Assembly (NCBI RefSeq): GCF_001435775.1
Contig: NZ_AZFK01000002.1
Coordinates: forward strand, 1-49,515
Length of the DNA: 49,515 nt
Source: Limosilactobacillus ingluviei DSM 15946
Lineage (GTDB): Bacteria > Bacillota > Bacilli > Lactobacillales > Lactobacillaceae
Reading direction: 5' to 3'
The stretch's first letter is position 1. Each line of letters starts with the position of its first letter. Positions 1 through 8,183 of the stretch are shown here, piece after piece. A program made the position numbers and the translations under genes. Below the pieces are notes generated by a model. That model had not been told where the DNA came from, did no database searches, and was given only the letters and a program-made list of their open reading frames with translations.

Positions 1-90
1 GGGGGTAGACCAATTATTCTTCTAAAAGTTCATCAGTACCAGTTGACGAAGAACCCTTTTTTTGCATGTCAGATAAATTTAGGGGAATGC

Positions 91-120
91 TTGTCATTTC
101 ACTAGCGCTTGCGTTACAAT
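91..120 (+). promoter_or_regulatory. Promoter of the KimA-type permease gene
   Basis: TTGTCA at 91-96 and TACAAT at 115-120 are separated by 18 bases, a good sigma-A pair. Transcription would start near 127, just before a strong stem-loop and about 75 bases before the permease start codon. Confidence 0.7.
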
Positions 121-130
121 CTACAAATGG

Positions 131-164
131 CCCCACGTAAATCCGCCATTTGGATTGCGTGGGG
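131..164 (+). promoter_or_regulatory. Stem-loop at the 5' end of the kimA leader
   Basis: CCCCACG (131-137) pairs with CGTGGGG, and an inner AATCC/GGATT pairing extends the stem. It begins a few bases after the predicted transcription start and has no adjacent U-run, so it looks like an mRNA-protecting or regulatory hairpin rather than a terminator. The conserved ydaO c-di-AMP riboswitch found before B. subtilis kimA is not recognisable in this short leader. Confidence 0.5.
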
Positions 165-201
165 TGAAATCTTACAATTGTTTTTTATATAGGAGAGAAA
201 A

Positions 202-2040
202 ATGTGGCGATATCTGAAACGGGTTTTGATTGGGAAACCACTGAAAACCCTTGATGAAGGGCAGGCCCACTTGACTAAGTTCAAGGCCTTGGCCCTCTTG
301 TCATCGGACGCTTTATCGTCGGTTGCCTACGGGACGGAACAAATTACGACCGTCTTGGTAACCCTGTCCGCGGCGGCTTTGTGGTATTCGTTGCCAATTG
401 CGGCCGTGGTCTTGATTTTGCTGTTGGCAATTACCTTGTCCTACCGCCAGATCATTCACGCCTACCCCAGTGGGGGTGGGGCCTACGTGGTGGCAACGAA
501 GAACTGGGGCGACAACGGGGGCTTGATTGCCGGGGGGTCGCTACTGGTCGATTACATGCTGACGGTGGCGGTGTCAACGACCTCGGGGACTGAAGCGATT
601 ACTTCAGCCATTCCGGCCTTGTATAAGTACTCGGTACCGATTTCGTTGCTCATTGTCTTGGCGATCATGCTCTTAAACCTGCGGGGGATGAGCGAGAGTG
701 CCAATTTCTTGACGATCCCGGTCTACTTCTTCGTGGTGATGATTTCCGTCATGATCATTTGGGGGTTGATCAACATCGTAACTGGGCACGTTGCTTACCA
801 CGCCCCAGCTGACTATGGGCACCCCGTAGCGGGGATGTCTTTGGTCTTGTTGATCCGGGCGTTTTCCGCCGGGTCAGCTTCCTTGACCGGGGTGGAAGCG
901 ATCAGTAATGCGGTGCCAAACTTTAACGCTCCCAAGGAGAAGAATGCGGCCAGCACCCTGACGATTATGAGTCTGATTTTGGCGGCCTTCTTCGCGGGCA
1001 TTACCTTCCTGAGCTTTTACTTTGGGATCATTCCTAACCCCCGGGCGACGGTCTTGTCCCAAATTGCGGCGACCGTTTTTGGTGGCCACGGGGTCGGCTT
1101 CTACCTGTTGCAATTAGCAACGGCGATGATTTTGGCCGTGGCGGCCAACACCGGCTTCTCGGCCTTTCCGATCTTAGCTTACAATATGGCCAAGGATAAG
1201 TTCTTGCCACACGCCTTTATGGACCGGGGGGACCGGTTGGGGTATTCCAACGGGATTATCAGTCTGGCCGTGGGGGCGATGATTTTGATCGTGATTTTCC
1301 ACGGGCAGACCAACTTGTTGATTCCGTTGTACGCCGTGGGGGTGTTTGTGCCCTTCACCCTTTCCCAATCCGGGATGATTATCCACTGGTTCCGGGAACG
1401 CGATGGCATTTGGCTAGGCAAGGCCGCCATTAACCTGGTTGGGGCCTTGATTTCCTTGGCCCTGGTGGTCTTCTTGTTCTGGCAACACTTTAGCAACGTC
1501 TGGCCGTACTTGATCATCATGCCAATGCTGCTCTTGTTGTTCCACAACATTCACAGCCACTACCAAAAGGTGGGCAAGCAGCTGCGGGTGGCCGAAAAGA
1601 CTAAGGTGCAGTTGCATGATTACGATGGGGCGACGGTGATTGTCTTAGTTGGTAACGTTACGCAGGTGACCCGTGGGGCGATCAACTACGCGCGCTCGAT
1701 TGGGGACTACGTGATTGCGATGCACGTTTCCTTTGATGAAAATCCAGGCAAAGAACACAAAACGGCCAATGAATTTAAGGCCGAATACCCGGATGTCCGG
1801 TTCGTTGACATTCACTCGTCTTACCGGTCGATTGCAACGCCGACTCTGCGGTTTGTCGACGTGATTGCCAAACGCGCGGAGGCCAAGAACTATTCGACGA
1901 CGGTGCTGGTACCGCAATTTGTGCCGAAGCACCCGTGGCAGCTGGCTTTGCATAACCAAACCGCCTTGCGGTTGCGGACCTTGTTAAACAGCCGGCAGAA
2001 CATCATTGTTTCCACTTACAATTATCACTTACACGAATAA
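202..2040 (+). CDS. kimA: KimA-type potassium/proton symporter (APC superfamily)
   Basis: A 612-residue integral membrane protein that resembles B. subtilis KimA (YdaO) along its whole length. Shared blocks include the N-terminal KRVLIGKPL and LSSDALSSVAYGTEQI, YPSGGGAYVV, TGVEAISNAVP and LYAVGVFVPFTLSQSG. About twelve hydrophobic segments fill residues 25-460, and a soluble C-terminal domain follows, as in KimA. KimA-family proteins take up potassium and are inhibited by c-di-AMP; a c-di-AMP receptor gene (darA) lies about 8 kb downstream. The start is fixed by AGGAGAG eight bases before ATG. The gene is monocistronic, with its own promoter and terminator. General amino-acid transport cannot be excluded, but the full-length match makes potassium uptake the best call. 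Confidence 0.85.
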   Translation: MWRYLKRVLIGKPLKTLDEGQAHLTKFKALALLSSDALSSVAYGTEQITTVLVTLSAAALWYSLPIAAVVLILLLAITLSYRQIIHAYPSGGGAYVVATKNWGDNGGLIAGGSLLVDYMLTVAVSTTSGTEAITSAIPALYKYSVPISLLIVLAIMLLNLRGMSESANFLTIPVYFFVVMISVMIIWGLINIVTGHVAYHAPADYGHPVAGMSLVLLIRAFSAGSASLTGVEAISNAVPNFNAPKEKNAASTLTIMSLILAAFFAGITFLSFYFGIIPNPRATVLSQIAATVFGGHGVGFYLLQLATAMILAVAANTGFSAFPILAYNMAKDKFLPHAFMDRGDRLGYSNGIISLAVGAMILIVIFHGQTNLLIPLYAVGVFVPFTLSQSGMIIHWFRERDGIWLGKAAINLVGALISLALVVFLFWQHFSNVWPYLIIMPMLLLLFHNIHSHYQKVGKQLRVAEKTKVQLHDYDGATVIVLVGNVTQVTRGAINYARSIGDYVIAMHVSFDENPGKEHKTANEFKAEYPDVRFVDIHSSYRSIATPTLRFVDVIAKRAEAKNYSTTVLVPQFVPKHPWQLALHNQTALRLRTLLNSRQNIIVSTYNYHLHE

Positions 2041-2047
2041 CGGCTGG

Positions 2048-2084
2048 GGCTGGGAGAAAATATGCTTTTCTTACCAGCCCTTTT
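2048..2084 (+). terminator. Rho-independent terminator after kimA
   Basis: GGCTGG pairs with CCAGCC at the base and AGAAAA with TTTTCT above it; TTTT follows at 2081. It lies just after the permease stop codon. Confidence 0.75.
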
Positions 2085-2111
2085 GCTTGGCAAATAAGAA
2101 AGGATCAGCAA

Positions 2112-2369
2112 ATGCAGAAACGACAACTTGGGGCGACTGTGGCAGGGCTCGGCGGAATTTTATTAATGGCGTCATTTTCTGTGCAAGACAACTGGTTTCA
2201 TTCTGGCTGGTTGGGGATTTTTGGCAGTGGGCTGATTGTGGGCGCCTACTTGAGTTTAAATTGGCCGCAGTGGCAGGCCCGCAATCCCCGGGTGCGCAAA
2301 GTGACCTGGTGGCTGCTGGGCCTCTGCTTGGTCTTGGTGGTTTTACGGGGGCTAGAGACGCTGGTTTAG
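2112..2369 (+). CDS. Small membrane protein, function unknown
   Basis: An 85-residue protein with three hydrophobic segments (about residues 7-22, 33-50 and 64-82) and a short basic loop around residues 55-62 (QARNPRVRKV), giving a small polytopic membrane protein. AAGGA lies ahead of the ATG. It follows the kimA terminator, so it is either expressed by read-through or from an unseen promoter. I do not recognise a family. It converges on the YigZ gene across a shared hairpin. Confidence 0.6.
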   Translation: MQKRQLGATVAGLGGILLMASFSVQDNWFHSGWLGIFGSGLIVGAYLSLNWPQWQARNPRVRKVTWWLLGLCLVLVVLRGLETLV

Positions 2370-2403
2370 CCCGCTCCCCGGTCCCGGGCCAACTTCAGTG
2401 CGT

Positions 2404-2430
2404 AAAAAAACTGCGGCAACTGGGCCGCAG
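2404..2430 (-). terminator. Terminator of the YigZ gene
   Basis: CTGCGGC (2411-2417) pairs with GCCGCAG (2424-2430). Read on the minus strand, the stem is followed by seven T residues (2410-2404). It lies between two convergent genes and could stop both. Confidence 0.8.
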
Positions 2431-2442
2431 CGGGGGAATTAT

Positions 2443-3096
2443 TTAATTTTCATCATTGGTCAGGGGCACCTCGTGGAAGCGCGGGGTGCCTTTTTGAATG
2501 GTCAACTGGTTGTTAAAGCGGGTGGTTAAGGCAGCAATTTGGGCTTCAACCTGATCTTCATCGACAAAGACGTGGACCGTGACGGCGGTAGCATAATCCG
2601 GTGCCGTTTGGGTCAGGGCAGCTTGATTAAGGTAGTAGTTAACTTGGTCGTACAGGGGGTAGGGGACGGTAATATCCAAAGTTGTCTGCTTGATCCGTTT
2701 AATTAGACCGGCTTGGTGAATCGCGCCGGTCGTCGTGTTGCTGTAAGCCCGAATCAAACCCCCGGCCCCGAGCTTGATCCCGCCGAAGTAACGGGTGACG
2801 ACGGCACAAACGTCGTGGAGGTGTTCTAATTTCAAGGCTTCGAGAATCGGGACGCCCGCGGTCCCACTGGGCTCACCGTTGTCGCTTTCGCGTTGGATTT
2901 GATCGTGATCGCCCAGCAGGTAGGCAAAGCAATTATGGGTTGCCTTGCGGTGCTCTTTGGTGATTTGACTGATGAAGGCCTGGGCGGCGGCTTCGTTGGT
3001 CACCCGCGCCAACGAACAAATGAAGCGCGATTTCTTAATGGTGACCTCATAGGTCGTATCAGCTGCAATGGTGATGTAGGGTTGGGCTTGGCTCAT
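2443..3096 (-). CDS. yigZ: YigZ/IMPACT-family protein (UPF0029)
   Basis: A 217-residue protein with the two-domain layout of the YigZ/IMPACT family. The N-terminal domain carries KKSRFICSLARV, the HKATHNCFAY-like block (EHRKATHNCFAYLLG), DNGEPSGTAGVPIL, and VVTRYFGGIKLGAGGLIRAY; the C-terminal ferredoxin-like domain is of the UPF0029 type. The family is linked to translation and ribosome contacts, but the E. coli role is undefined. GGAGGAAAAG precedes the ATG with normal spacing. The gene is divergent from comFA, which is its common position in Firmicutes. The family call is firm; the biochemical role is unknown. Confidence 0.9.
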   Translation of the reverse strand: MSQAQPYITIAADTTYEVTIKKSRFICSLARVTNEAAAQAFISQITKEHRKATHNCFAYLLGDHDQIQRESDNGEPSGTAGVPILEALKLEHLHDVCAVVTRYFGGIKLGAGGLIRAYSNTTTGAIHQAGLIKRIKQTTLDITVPYPLYDQVNYYLNQAALTQTAPDYATAVTVHVFVDEDQVEAQIAALTTRFNNQLTIQKGTPRFHEVPLTNDEN

Positions 3097-3140
3097 CGTG
3101 CTTTTCCTCCGGAATCAAAATTTGCCCCCTTTAAAAAAGT

Positions 3141-3164
3141 AAAAATTCGCTTTTTTGACGTATA
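3141..3164 (+). promoter_or_regulatory. Competence-sigma-like promoter of comFA
   Basis: AAAAAT at 3141-3146 and CGTATA at 3159-3164 are separated by exactly 12 bases and followed by TATAAAGTAGGGG. The same arrangement occurs upstream of the rpn gene (30877-30900) and of an unknown ORF (32346-32369). It is not a sigma-A promoter. Late competence genes in Lactobacillales depend on an alternative sigma factor (ComX/SigX or SigH-like), so this is probably its recognition site. Confidence 0.65.
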
Positions 3165-3197
3165 TATAAAGTAGGGGGTGAAAAAACGGAAATTGAA

Positions 3198-4502
3198 TTG
3201 TTATATGGGCGCCGGGAATTAGTCCCAGCGGCAACGGCCCTGCCCGCACCAGCGGGAGTGGAAGTCTTGCCCACCATGGCAATTGAAGGCCAGCAGGTGC
3301 GCTGTTTGCGGTGCAACCAACGCTTTGATCGGGCCGCGGTCGCCTTGCCTAACGCCCAGTATTATTGTCCGGCCTGCCTGAATTTGGGCCGGGTCGCGAC
3401 GTTAAATAAATTTTACCATGTTAAGGAGCCAAATCAATTTTCGCCGCCGGCGACGGTGCTGCGGTGGCAAGGAAAATTGTCGCCCTTGCAGGCGCAAGCG
3501 GCCGCCGTGGTCAAACAACAAATGGGCAAGCACGCCCACCATTTACTGTGGGCGGTGACCGGGGCCGGCAAAACGGAAATGACCTACCCGGCAATTGAAC
3601 AGGCGTTAAAGCGCCGGGAACGCGTGGGGATTGCTTCGCCCCGGATTGACGTTTGTCGGGAATTATACCCGCGCTTTAAGCGGGACTTTGCCCTGACTCC
3701 GGCCTTATTGTATGGTGGGGCGCGCGAGCCATATGCTTATCGCCAATTGACCATTTGCACCACCCACCAGTTGCTGCGGTTTTATCACGCCTTTGACCTG
3801 CTGATTGTGGATGAAGTGGATGCGTTCCCGTACGCCATGGAGCCGGGCTTGCATTACGCGACCCAACAGGCGCTGAAACCGACCGGGGGGTTATTGTTAA
3901 TGACGGCCACGCCGGATGCGCGCCTGTTGCGTCAGGTCCGCCAGGGGAAATTATCAATCAGTTACCTGCCCTTGCGCTACCACGGCCATTTACTGCCGCC
4001 GATTCACCCGGTTTTGGTCTGGAACTGGCGCAAGCAGGTCCAACGGGGCCGTTTACCAGCGGCGGTCTTGAATTGGATTAGTCAACGCTTGGCAGCGAAA
4101 CGTGAATTTTTATTTTTCGTTCCCCACGTTGCCGATTTACCGGGGGTAGCCGCTGTTTTACGGCACCACTTTCCGGCGGTGGCCTTTACGACCGTGCATG
4201 CTGCCGATCCCGAACGGGAAGCCAAGGTGTTGCAAATGCGGCACCACCAGCTGGCGTTTTTGGTGACCACCACCATTTTGGAACGCGGGGTCACGTTTCC
4301 GGCCATTGATTTGCTGGTGCTCGGGGCGGACGACCCGGTCTTTTCGGCAGCGGCCCTGGTCCAAATTGCGGGCCGGGTGGGCCGGGCCAGTAGTCGCCCG
4401 GATGGGGAGGTAACCTTCTTTTTGAGCGCGTATGCCCGGAATGTGGTGTTAGCAATGAAACAAATTCGGCTGGTCAACCAGAAAGGACGGCGGTTGCAAT
4501 GA
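3198..4502 (+). CDS. comFA: Late competence protein ComFA, DNA-uptake helicase
   Basis: A 434-residue superfamily-2 helicase. An N-terminal zinc finger is visible (CLRC about residue 35, CPAC about residue 58). Next come Walker A AVTGAGKTE (about 118-126), ASPRIDV, the IVDEVDAFPYA Walker B box (about 202), TATPDA, and the C-terminal helicase motifs TTTILERGVTFP and LVQIAGRVGR. ComFA is the ATPase that drives transforming DNA into the cytoplasm with ComFC. No ATG fits: the frame opens at TTG (3198), but AGGGGGTG lies 17 bases upstream, so an in-frame non-canonical start slightly further upstream (for example ATT 3192) is possible. It overlaps comFC by four bases. Confidence 0.92.
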   Translation: MLYGRRELVPAATALPAPAGVEVLPTMAIEGQQVRCLRCNQRFDRAAVALPNAQYYCPACLNLGRVATLNKFYHVKEPNQFSPPATVLRWQGKLSPLQAQAAAVVKQQMGKHAHHLLWAVTGAGKTEMTYPAIEQALKRRERVGIASPRIDVCRELYPRFKRDFALTPALLYGGAREPYAYRQLTICTTHQLLRFYHAFDLLIVDEVDAFPYAMEPGLHYATQQALKPTGGLLLMTATPDARLLRQVRQGKLSISYLPLRYHGHLLPPIHPVLVWNWRKQVQRGRLPAAVLNWISQRLAAKREFLFFVPHVADLPGVAAVLRHHFPAVAFTTVHAADPEREAKVLQMRHHQLAFLVTTTILERGVTFPAIDLLVLGADDPVFSAAALVQIAGRVGRASSRPDGEVTFFLSAYARNVVLAMKQIRLVNQKGRRLQ

Positions 4503-5173
4503 CGGGATGTTGTTTGTGTGGGGGCAATTTGGCCTGGCGGCCCACTTTGCTCGAGTTGCTACGGTGGGGGGATGTCCGGCCGCCGGTAATTTGCGCGGCC
4601 TGTCAAGCCAGCTTCGCCCCCTGGCCGGCGCCGCATTGTCCGGGGTGTGGGCGGACCAGTGCGCAGGGCCAGCTGTGTGCAGAATGTCGAGCGTGGCAAG
4701 ATCAATTTGGCCGCTTGGTACCGGTGACGCCTTGCTATCAATATAATCAGGCGATGAAAGCCTTCATGCACCGTTATAAATTTCAGGGCGATTACCAGCT
4801 GCGGCGCGTTTTTCAAGCGGAATTGACGGCCCGGGCTGGCCAACTCGGGTCCTTGGTTGTGACCGTACCCGTCAGTACGGAGACCATGGCCACCCGCGGG
4901 TTTAACCAGGTGAATGGTTTATTGGCTTTAAACCGGGTAGCGGCCCTTAAAGTCAAAGGCCAGCGCAAGGGGCGCCAAGCGGAAAAAGACCGGGCGGCAC
5001 GGCTGGCAACGCCCCAACCGTTTGCCTTGACGAAGGCGGCCCAAAGTTTAGCGGGCCAGTCAGTGGTCTTGGTAGATGATGTCTACACCACCGGCCGGAC
5101 GTTTTATCATGCGGCCAGTTTGTTGTGGCAAGTGGGGTGCACGGAAATTCGAGGCTTGGTGTTGGCCAGTTAA
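4499..5173 (+). CDS. comFC: Late competence protein ComFC, phosphoribosyltransferase-like
   Basis: A 224-residue protein with an N-terminal zinc-binding region (CCLC, CAAC, CPGC and CAEC pairs within the first 60 residues) and a C-terminal phosphoribosyltransferase fold. The PRPP-type loop VVLVDDVYTTGRT is near residues 190-202. ComFC works with ComFA in natural transformation. The ATG lies inside the comFA stop (ATGA overlap), so translation is coupled. Its presence with an intact comFA suggests the DNA import branch of competence is kept. Confidence 0.92.
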   Translation: MTGCCLCGGNLAWRPTLLELLRWGDVRPPVICAACQASFAPWPAPHCPGCGRTSAQGQLCAECRAWQDQFGRLVPVTPCYQYNQAMKAFMHRYKFQGDYQLRRVFQAELTARAGQLGSLVVTVPVSTETMATRGFNQVNGLLALNRVAALKVKGQRKGRQAEKDRAARLATPQPFALTKAAQSLAGQSVVLVDDVYTTGRTFYHAASLLWQVGCTEIRGLVLAS

Positions 5174-5280
5174 ACAGTGCATTAAATTGAGCAAAAGTCA
5201 ACCAAAATTGCCAAAAATGATCGCAAATCCGTTAATTTTGTGAGAATTTCCAAGAAAAAGAAAACGATTTCCGGAAATGA

Positions 5281-5309
5281 TTGTATATTTTTTATTATTC
5301 CTCTATAAT
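5281..5309 (+). promoter_or_regulatory. Promoter of hpf
   Basis: TTGTAT (5281-5286) and consensus TATAAT (5304-5309) are 17 bases apart. Upstream, 5174-5280 is AT-rich and holds no gene. A weak cre-like sequence (GAAAACGAT context, about 5259-5272) lies just upstream, but it mismatches the consensus at both ends. Confidence 0.8.
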
Positions 5310-5318
5310 ATAAGTAAG

Positions 5319-5345
5319 ATATCAAGGAAAGGGCTTTCTTGATAT
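5319..5345 (+). promoter_or_regulatory. Stem-loop at the 5' end of the hpf mRNA
   Basis: ATATCAA (5319-5325) pairs with TTGATAT (5339-5345), with an inner GAAAG/CTTTC. It begins about three bases after the predicted transcription start, as in the kimA and dnaX leaders, and has no U-run. Confidence 0.5.
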
Positions 5346-5386
5346 TTCGCAAGCCTTATCGCTTGTACTGAAAGGAGAGAGGTACA

Positions 5387-5929
5387 ATGCTACAATTCAA
5401 TATTCGCGGAGAAAACGTTGACTTGACTGATGCAATCCGTGATTATGTAACGAAGCGGATCAGCAAGCTCGAAAAGTACTTTGAGGACAACGTTGAAGCC
5501 ACTGCTCACGTTAACTTGAAGGTGTACACCGACAAGACGTTTAAGGTTGAAGTGACGATTCCACTGCCATACTTAACCTTACGGGCAGAAGAAACTTCCA
5601 ACGATATGTATGCCAGCATTGACTTGGTAACCGACAAGCTTGAGCGGCAAATCCGGAAGTACAAGACGAAGGTAAATCGTAAGGCCCGGGAAAAGGGCTT
5701 TAAGGGACTTGAATTCGTCAACACCCAAGATGATGAACCGGCTACGGATCCATTAAAGATTGTGCGGACGAAGCAAATTTCTTTGAAGCCAATGGATTCA
5801 GAAGAAGCCGTTCTTCAGATGGATATGCTTGGCCACGATTTCTTTGTCTTTGAAGACTCCGAAACCAACGGAACCAGTATTGTTTACCGTCGGAAGGATG
5901 GCCGGTACGGTTTGATTGAAGTGAACTAA
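5387..5929 (+). CDS. hpf: Ribosome hibernation promoting factor, long form
   Basis: A 180-residue protein matching the long HPF of Gram-positives. The N-terminal S30AE domain (about 1-100; MLQFNIRGENVDLTDAIRDYV) binds the 30S decoding region. A linker leads to the C-terminal dimerisation domain (about 120-180; VRTKQISLKPMDSEEAVLQM, HDFFVF, YRRKDGRYGLIE), which joins two 70S ribosomes into an inactive 100S particle. AAGGAGAGAG precedes the ATG. It has its own promoter and terminator. Following comF is the usual position, but the expected secA neighbour is not present. Confidence 0.95.
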   Translation: MLQFNIRGENVDLTDAIRDYVTKRISKLEKYFEDNVEATAHVNLKVYTDKTFKVEVTIPLPYLTLRAEETSNDMYASIDLVTDKLERQIRKYKTKVNRKAREKGFKGLEFVNTQDDEPATDPLKIVRTKQISLKPMDSEEAVLQMDMLGHDFFVFEDSETNGTSIVYRRKDGRYGLIEVN

Positions 5930-5949
5930 AATACCAATTGTGTGATGAA

Positions 5950-5973
5950 GCATTTCGTTAGCGCTTGAAATGC
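5950..5973 (+). other. Stem-loop without U-run after hpf
   Basis: GCATTTC (5950-5956) pairs perfectly with GAAATGC (5967-5973). No T-run follows, so it may protect the mRNA 3' end; the real terminator is the next hairpin. Confidence 0.35.
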
Positions 5974-5981
5974 AAATCAGG

Positions 5982-6010
5982 GGAATGGTGGCGATCACCA
6001 TTCCTTTTTT
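5982..6010 (+). terminator. Terminator after hpf
   Basis: GGAATGGTG (5982-5990) pairs with CACCATTCC (5996-6004) around a five-base loop, and six T residues follow. Confidence 0.9.
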
Positions 6011-6058
6011 CTTTTCTTACGGTGATCGTAAATTTTCCCGCACGAGCCAAAAAGCTAG

Positions 6059-6101
6059 TATAATGGGTAGAGTAACTTTGAACGTCAAGGGGCGTTCAAA
6101 G
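6059..6101 (+). promoter_or_regulatory. dnaX operon promoter -10 and leader hairpin
   Basis: TATAAT at 6059-6064 is a consensus -10; no convincing -35 is seen. A perfect 9-bp stem follows: CTTTGAACG (6076-6084) with CGTTCAAAG (6093-6101), starting about five bases after the predicted transcription start. This region does not contain the SRP RNA that sits before dnaX in many relatives. Confidence 0.55.
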
Positions 6102-6134
6102 GCAGGCTAGGATTGATTATGGGAGGAATTTGCG

Positions 6135-7847
6135 ATGAGCTATCAGGCTTTATACCGGGTATGGCGGCCCCAACGCTTTAGTGATGTGGTGGGGCAAGGA
6201 TTAGTGGTCACCACCTTAAAAAATGCCATTATTACCAACCAGATCAGCCACGCCTACCTCTTTGCGGGGCCCCGGGGGACCGGGAAAACCTCGGCCGCCA
6301 AGATTTTTGCCAAGGCGATTAATTGCCACCACCAAACGGATGGTGAGCCATGCAATGAATGCCCGACTTGTCAGGCCATTACAGCCGGCCAGCTTGGCGA
6401 CGTAATCGAAATTGACGCGGCTTCCAACAACGGGGTCGAAGAAATCCGCGACATTCGTGATAAGGCTAAGTACGCGCCCACCCAGGCTGATTACAAGGTC
6501 TACATTATTGACGAAGTGCATATGTTGTCGACGGGGGCCTTCAATGCCCTGTTGAAGACCTTGGAAGAACCGCCGGCCAACGTGATCTTTATTCTGGCGA
6601 CGACCGAACCCCACAAGATTCCGTTGACGATCTTGTCCCGGGTGCAGCGGTTTGATTTTCACCGCATCAGTGCCCAGGATGCGTTTGAGCGGATGAAGTT
6701 TATCTTGGACCAAAAGGATTTGGCCTATGATGAACAGGCGCTGTGGGTGATTGCTAATGCGGCGGAAGGGGGCATGCGGGATGCCCTGAGCATTCTTGAT
6801 CAGGCCCTATCATTTAGTGACAACCAATTGGCCCTCAAAGATGCCCTGTTGGTGACCGGTAGTGTGACCAAGCAATTGCTCAAGCAGTACTTCTTGCAAG
6901 TGGCCCAAGGCGACAGTGCCCAAGCGTTGGCGACGATGACGGAAGTCTTGGGGCAAGGCAAGGACGGTCAGCGGTTTATTGAAGACTTGATCTCCTTTAT
7001 TCGCGACATCTTGCTCTACCAAGAATCGCCGGACTTATTAACCCTGGCCGCGACGGGCTTAGCGGCGGCTGACTTTGAGGAGTTGAGCCAGGCGGCCACT
7101 GCGCCGGTCTTATACACAATGATCGATACGCTCAACGAGATTCAAGAGGAAATGCGGTTTACCACCCACCCGGACGTTTACCTGGAAGTGCTCACGGTCC
7201 GGCTCAGTCAGCACCGGCCCGCCAGTTCGGCAGCGGGGGCGGCGCCGGCCGAAATTGCGCAGCTGCAAGCGCAAATCGCCGAGCTGCAAAAGCAGGTTCA
7301 GAGCTTACTGAACCGGCCGGCTCAACCCGCTACTCCGGCGAGTCAACCAACGGTGCGCTCTGCGGCCAAGAAACCGGGGGGCCGGTCCGGGGAGTTTCGC
7401 TTGAATGTTGAGCAGGTTTACCAAGTGCTTGATCACGCCACTAAGGCGGATCTGGCCAACTTGCGGGAGCTGTGGGGCGACGCGCTGAGCTTGCTTTCAC
7501 CGGCCCAACATTCCCTGTTAAACTTAGCCAAGCCGGTGGCGGCCAGTCCCGCTGGGGTGGTGGTCGCTTACGATAATGACTTTTTGTTGGCCAAGGCGGC
7601 TGGTGGTGATTTAGCTACGACTTTGGGCCAAGCCTTGCAACAAGTCAGTGGGACGGCCCGGCAGGTGGCCTTTGTCCCGAGTGGCAAGTGGCCGACGATT
7701 CGCCAGGAATTTTTGACCTCGCGGGGGTATTACGATCAGGCCGGGAAAGCGGCGGCGCCCAAGGCACCGCCGCCGCCGGCTGACCCCTTGATTGCCCAGG
7801 CCCAACAATTATTTGGCGCGGACGGCATTAAAATTGAAGACAACTAA
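6135..7847 (+). CDS. dnaX: DNA polymerase III subunits gamma/tau
   Basis: A 570-residue clamp-loader ATPase. Walker A GPRGTGKTS is near residue 45, a zinc module (CHH...CNEC..C) lies around 63-80, the DEVHMLS Walker B box is near 127, LTILSRVQRFDF is sensor 1/arginine finger, and EGGMRDALSILDQ is in the lid. After about residue 360 there is an Ala/Pro/Gln-rich linker and then the polymerase-binding tau domain. GGGAGGAATTTGCG precedes the ATG. It heads a replication/repair operon (ybaB, recR, yaaL, tmk, darA, holB, yabA). No obvious slippery heptamer for a separate gamma form was noticed. Confidence 0.97.
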   Translation: MSYQALYRVWRPQRFSDVVGQGLVVTTLKNAIITNQISHAYLFAGPRGTGKTSAAKIFAKAINCHHQTDGEPCNECPTCQAITAGQLGDVIEIDAASNNGVEEIRDIRDKAKYAPTQADYKVYIIDEVHMLSTGAFNALLKTLEEPPANVIFILATTEPHKIPLTILSRVQRFDFHRISAQDAFERMKFILDQKDLAYDEQALWVIANAAEGGMRDALSILDQALSFSDNQLALKDALLVTGSVTKQLLKQYFLQVAQGDSAQALATMTEVLGQGKDGQRFIEDLISFIRDILLYQESPDLLTLAATGLAAADFEELSQAATAPVLYTMIDTLNEIQEEMRFTTHPDVYLEVLTVRLSQHRPASSAAGAAPAEIAQLQAQIAELQKQVQSLLNRPAQPATPASQPTVRSAAKKPGGRSGEFRLNVEQVYQVLDHATKADLANLRELWGDALSLLSPAQHSLLNLAKPVAASPAGVVVAYDNDFLLAKAAGGDLATTLGQALQQVSGTARQVAFVPSGKWPTIRQEFLTSRGYYDQAGKAAAPKAPPPPADPLIAQAQQLFGADGIKIEDN

Positions 7848-7874
7848 ATTAACGATAAAGGATGGATGAAGATT

Positions 7875-8183
7875 ATGATGCGCGGAATGAACATGCAACA
7901 AATGATGAAGCAAGCCCAAAAGATGCAAAAGCAGATGATGGAAGAACAAGCCGCTTTGGCCGCCCAATCTTTTACTGGGGTAGCCCCAGATGACATGGTG
8001 AAGGCGACCTTTACCGGTGACAAGAAGTTAGTCGACCTGCAAATCAAGCCGGCGGCGGTGGATCCAGATGATCCAGAAATGCTGAGTGACTTAGTGATTG
8101 CCGCCGTTAATGATGGCTTGGCCCAAGTGGATCAAGCTACCCAAGCCAAGTTGGGCAAGTACACGAAGGGGCTGGGGCTCTAA
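7875..8183 (+). CDS. ybaB: YbaB/EbfC nucleoid-associated protein
   Basis: A small DNA-binding dimer of about 102 residues, Met- and Gln-rich at the N terminus ([17 protein letters not shown]), then the conserved [22 protein letters not shown] block and a C-terminal [10 protein letters not shown]. An upstream in-frame ATG (7866) has its Shine-Dalgarno only three bases away, so 7875 or 7878 is the better start. The position between dnaX and recR is conserved across bacteria, and the stop overlaps the recR start by one base (TAATG). Confidence 0.9.
   Translation: MMRGMNMQQMMKQAQKMQKQMMEEQAALAAQSFTGVAPDDMVKATFTGDKKLVDLQIKPAAVDPDDPEMLSDLVIAAVNDGLAQVDQATQAKLGKYTKGLGL

Noticed and set aside
14-166. 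Open minus-strand frame ending MTSIPLNLSDMQKKG...ELLEE across the kimA promoter.
   Set aside because: Only 27 codons from an ATG, no clear ribosome-binding site, and it lies under a good plus-strand promoter.
5259-5272. cre-like sequence upstream of hpf.
   Set aside because: Mismatches the consensus at both ends; not enough for a call.
6065-6134. Expected SRP RNA gene before dnaX.
   Set aside because: The conserved SRP RNA core (GGAAG/AGCAG loops) is absent; only a short hairpin is present.
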